From contig JAISXM010000105.1 of assembly GCA_031270515.1 (NCBI GenBank), forward strand, positions 1 to 5,953: a DNA stretch of 5,953 bases, given 5' to 3'. Position numbers and translations under genes: made by a program. How positions within the stretch are numbered: the first letter of the stretch is position 1; each line of letters starts with the position of its first letter. Shown here in pieces: positions 4,506 to 5,953 of this stretch. Under the pieces are notes generated by a model. It had not been told where the DNA came from. It did no database searches and was given only the letters and a program-made list of their open reading frames with translations. The DNA comes from Holosporales bacterium. GTDB taxonomy: Bacteria > Pseudomonadota > Alphaproteobacteria > BNTO01.

Positions 4506-5953
4506 TCATCCAGCACCTCTATCCAGTTGCCTCCGCAGCAAAGTGTTCACCATCTCCGGGTTCGCCTGCCCATTGAAGTGCTTCATTATTTGCCCCACAA
4601 AGAAGCCAAACACCGACGCCTTTCCGCCTCGATATTCCTCGACCAGTCCCGCATTCTGTGCCAAAATCTCCGCAATTGCCGCGTCAATCGCGCCCTCATC
4701 CGAAATCTGCCGCATCCCCATCCTCTCGACAATATCTCGCGGTTCGTCCTGCTGGTTGTTCAACATATGCTCGAATACGACCTTCGCTATTTTCCCCGAA
4801 ATCGTCCCGTCCTGAATCAACGCAACCAAGTGCGCAATCTTTTTCGGACGCAACTCTAAGTCATCGATCTCAATGGAGCGCTCCTTCATAGCCGCAAATA
4901 ACTCCACAATAATCCAGTTCGCGACCAACTTATACGCCGCCCTCTTGTCTGTGAAAACATCCGTATTTATTGCTTCGTCGTAATATTGCCCCAATAAACG
5001 GTCGCTCGACAACAACTCCGCGTCGTATTCGCTTAAGCCGAACTCCTCCATAAACCGCGCCTTTTTGTCGTCGGGCAGCTCTGGCATCTGAGCTCGAATT
5101 TTGCCTATTCTCTCGTCGCTCAACACCAGAGGCGGCAAATCGGGGTCCGCAAAGTACCGGTAATCATCCGCGTCCTCTTTGTCACGCATTGTTGCTGTGA
5201 TGCCCTGAATCGGGTCATATAGACGCGTTTCCTGTACTACGCGTCCTCCGTCGTCGATTACGTTAATTTGCCGCTCAATTTCATACATCAGCGCACTTTG
5301 CATGAATTTAAATGAATTTAAATTTTTTATTTCGACTCTCGTTCCCAATGGAGTCCCTGGCTTGTGCACAGAAACGTTGGCATCAATCCGAAAATTCCCC
5401 TTCTCCATATTCCCGTCGCAGGTCCCTAAGTATTGCACCAAAACGTGTAACTTTTTTGCAAAGACCACGGCCTGTTCTACGGAGCGCATGTCCGGCTCTG
5501 ACACAATTTCCATTAACGCAACGCCAACACGATTCAGGTCCACGTAAGAACGCGTCGGATCAAGGTCGTGAATATTTTTCGCCGCGTCTTGTTCCAAGTG
5601 TATGCGCGTAATGTTGATGCGACTTGTTTCCCCCTGTACTTGCACATCCAAATATCCTCCACTTATGATCGGGTAGTAAAACTGCGAGATCTGGTACCCT
5701 GTAGGCAAATCTGGGTAAAAATAATTTTTGCGATCAAATACAGACAGCTTGTTTATTTGTCCACGAATGCCAAGTCCTGTTTTAATTGCTTGATCTATAC
5801 AATATGAATTTACGACGGGCAGCATCCCCGGCATACCGGCGTCCACAAAGTTAACGCGGGTGTTTGCTCCATCTGTCCCGTCAACAGCGCTGCCGCTGAA
5901 TAACTTGGACTTGGATGATACTTGCGCATGAACCTCTAAGCCGATTACGACTT
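4506..5953 (-). CDS. gatB: Aspartyl/glutamyl-tRNA(Asn/Gln) amidotransferase subunit B, 5' partial
   Basis: The frame runs from the right edge (visible from 5951) to TGA at 4508-4506, giving 481 residues; only about 5-15 N-terminal residues are missing compared with the usual 475-500. GatB binds the misacylated Glu-tRNA(Gln) or Asp-tRNA(Asn) and, with GatA (ammonia source) and GatC, phosphorylates and amidates the amino acid in the cytoplasm. Seen: VVIGLEVHAQ at the first visible residues (metal/active-site region in the family), DAGMPGMLP at 37-45, NYFYPDLPTGYQISQ at 76-90, RIHLEQDAAK at 116-125, the family signature DLNRVGVALMEIVSEPD at 138-154, EIKNLNSFKFMQ, DYRYFADPDLPPL, and a C-terminal GatB/YqeY domain (about 365-481) ending FFVGQIMKHFNGQANPEMVNTLLRRQL. 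All landmarks are intact with no frameshift. The GTG at 5844-5846 is an internal valine and not the start, because conserved sequence continues above it. gatA and gatC are not in the window. Confidence 0.97.
   Translation of the reverse strand, partial: VVIGLEVHAQVSSKSKLFSGSAVDGTDGANTRVNFVDAGMPGMLPVVNSYCIDQAIKTGLGIRGQINKLSVFDRKNYFYPDLPTGYQISQFYYPIISGGYLDVQVQGETSRINITRIHLEQDAAKNIHDLDPTRSYVDLNRVGVALMEIVSEPDMRSVEQAVVFAKKLHVLVQYLGTCDGNMEKGNFRIDANVSVHKPGTPLGTRVEIKNLNSFKFMQSALMYEIERQINVIDDGGRVVQETRLYDPIQGITATMRDKEDADDYRYFADPDLPPLVLSDERIGKIRAQMPELPDDKKARFMEEFGLSEYDAELLSSDRLLGQYYDEAINTDVFTDKRAAYKLVANWIIVELFAAMKERSIEIDDLELRPKKIAHLVALIQDGTISGKIAKVVFEHMLNNQQDEPRDIVERMGMRQISDEGAIDAAIAEILAQNAGLVEEYRGGKASVFGFFVGQIMKHFNGQANPEMVNTLLRRQLDRGAG

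Noticed and set aside
4413..4891. Several + strand frames opposite the gatB 3' half.
   Set aside because: gatB is intact and conserved on the minus strand; these are shadows.
5304..5323. Exact 10-bp tandem duplication GAATTTAAAT.
   Set aside because: It encodes part of the conserved GatB stretch NLNSFKFMQ and comes from codon choice, not from an insertion.

Overview
The window looks like chromosomal DNA of an alphaproteobacterium, possibly a host-associated one. The two housekeeping genes support this. FtsB has the alphaproteobacterial pattern of one membrane helix, a short coiled coil and a 'LLEERARDVL' tail. GatB carries the signature DLNRVGVALMEIVSEPD. The species cannot be named from the sequence alone.

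Left part (1-3574, + strand): two paralogous genes for exported BspA-like leucine-rich-repeat (LRR) proteins. Each has a simple-sequence repeat inside its 5' coding region, just before the signal peptide. Gene 1 (3-1328, 5' end outside the window) carries a pentanucleotide tract, 16 perfect TTTCC units followed by 10 degenerate ones. Gene 2 (1937-3574) carries a tetranucleotide tract, TTCC x9.5. Neither unit length is a multiple of three, and the two non-coding frames stop within about 15 bases after each tract. A change in unit number would therefore switch the protein on or off. Gene 2 also has ATGs in two different frames before its tract, which predicts a three-state switch. From the tract through about 600 bp the two genes align with a constant offset of 1865 and no indel. 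They then diverge completely into different LRR domains, so the layout is a shared head with exchangeable tails.

Between the LRR genes (1329-1889) I see no convincing gene. The stretch holds a 20-bp tandem duplication, A-rich short repeats, a candidate promoter and a very strong Shine-Dalgarno sequence. The latter serves a possible 15-codon leader peptide that overlaps the gene 2 start as TAATG.

Middle part (3551-4010): a repeat-rich spacer. A degenerate ~33-bp repeat starts inside the last codons of gene 2 and carries copies of its C-terminal end including the stop codon. Seven copies of a 21-bp repeat follow, ending just before ftsB.

Right part (4011-5953): ftsB on + (cell division) and gatB on - (amidotransferase subunit for tRNA-dependent Gln/Asn formation, 5' end cut by the window edge). 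They converge on a 147-bp spacer with a long imperfect inverted repeat. These genes have no evident functional link to the LRR pair. The main point of interest is the pair of apparently phase-variable, modular surface or secreted protein genes.
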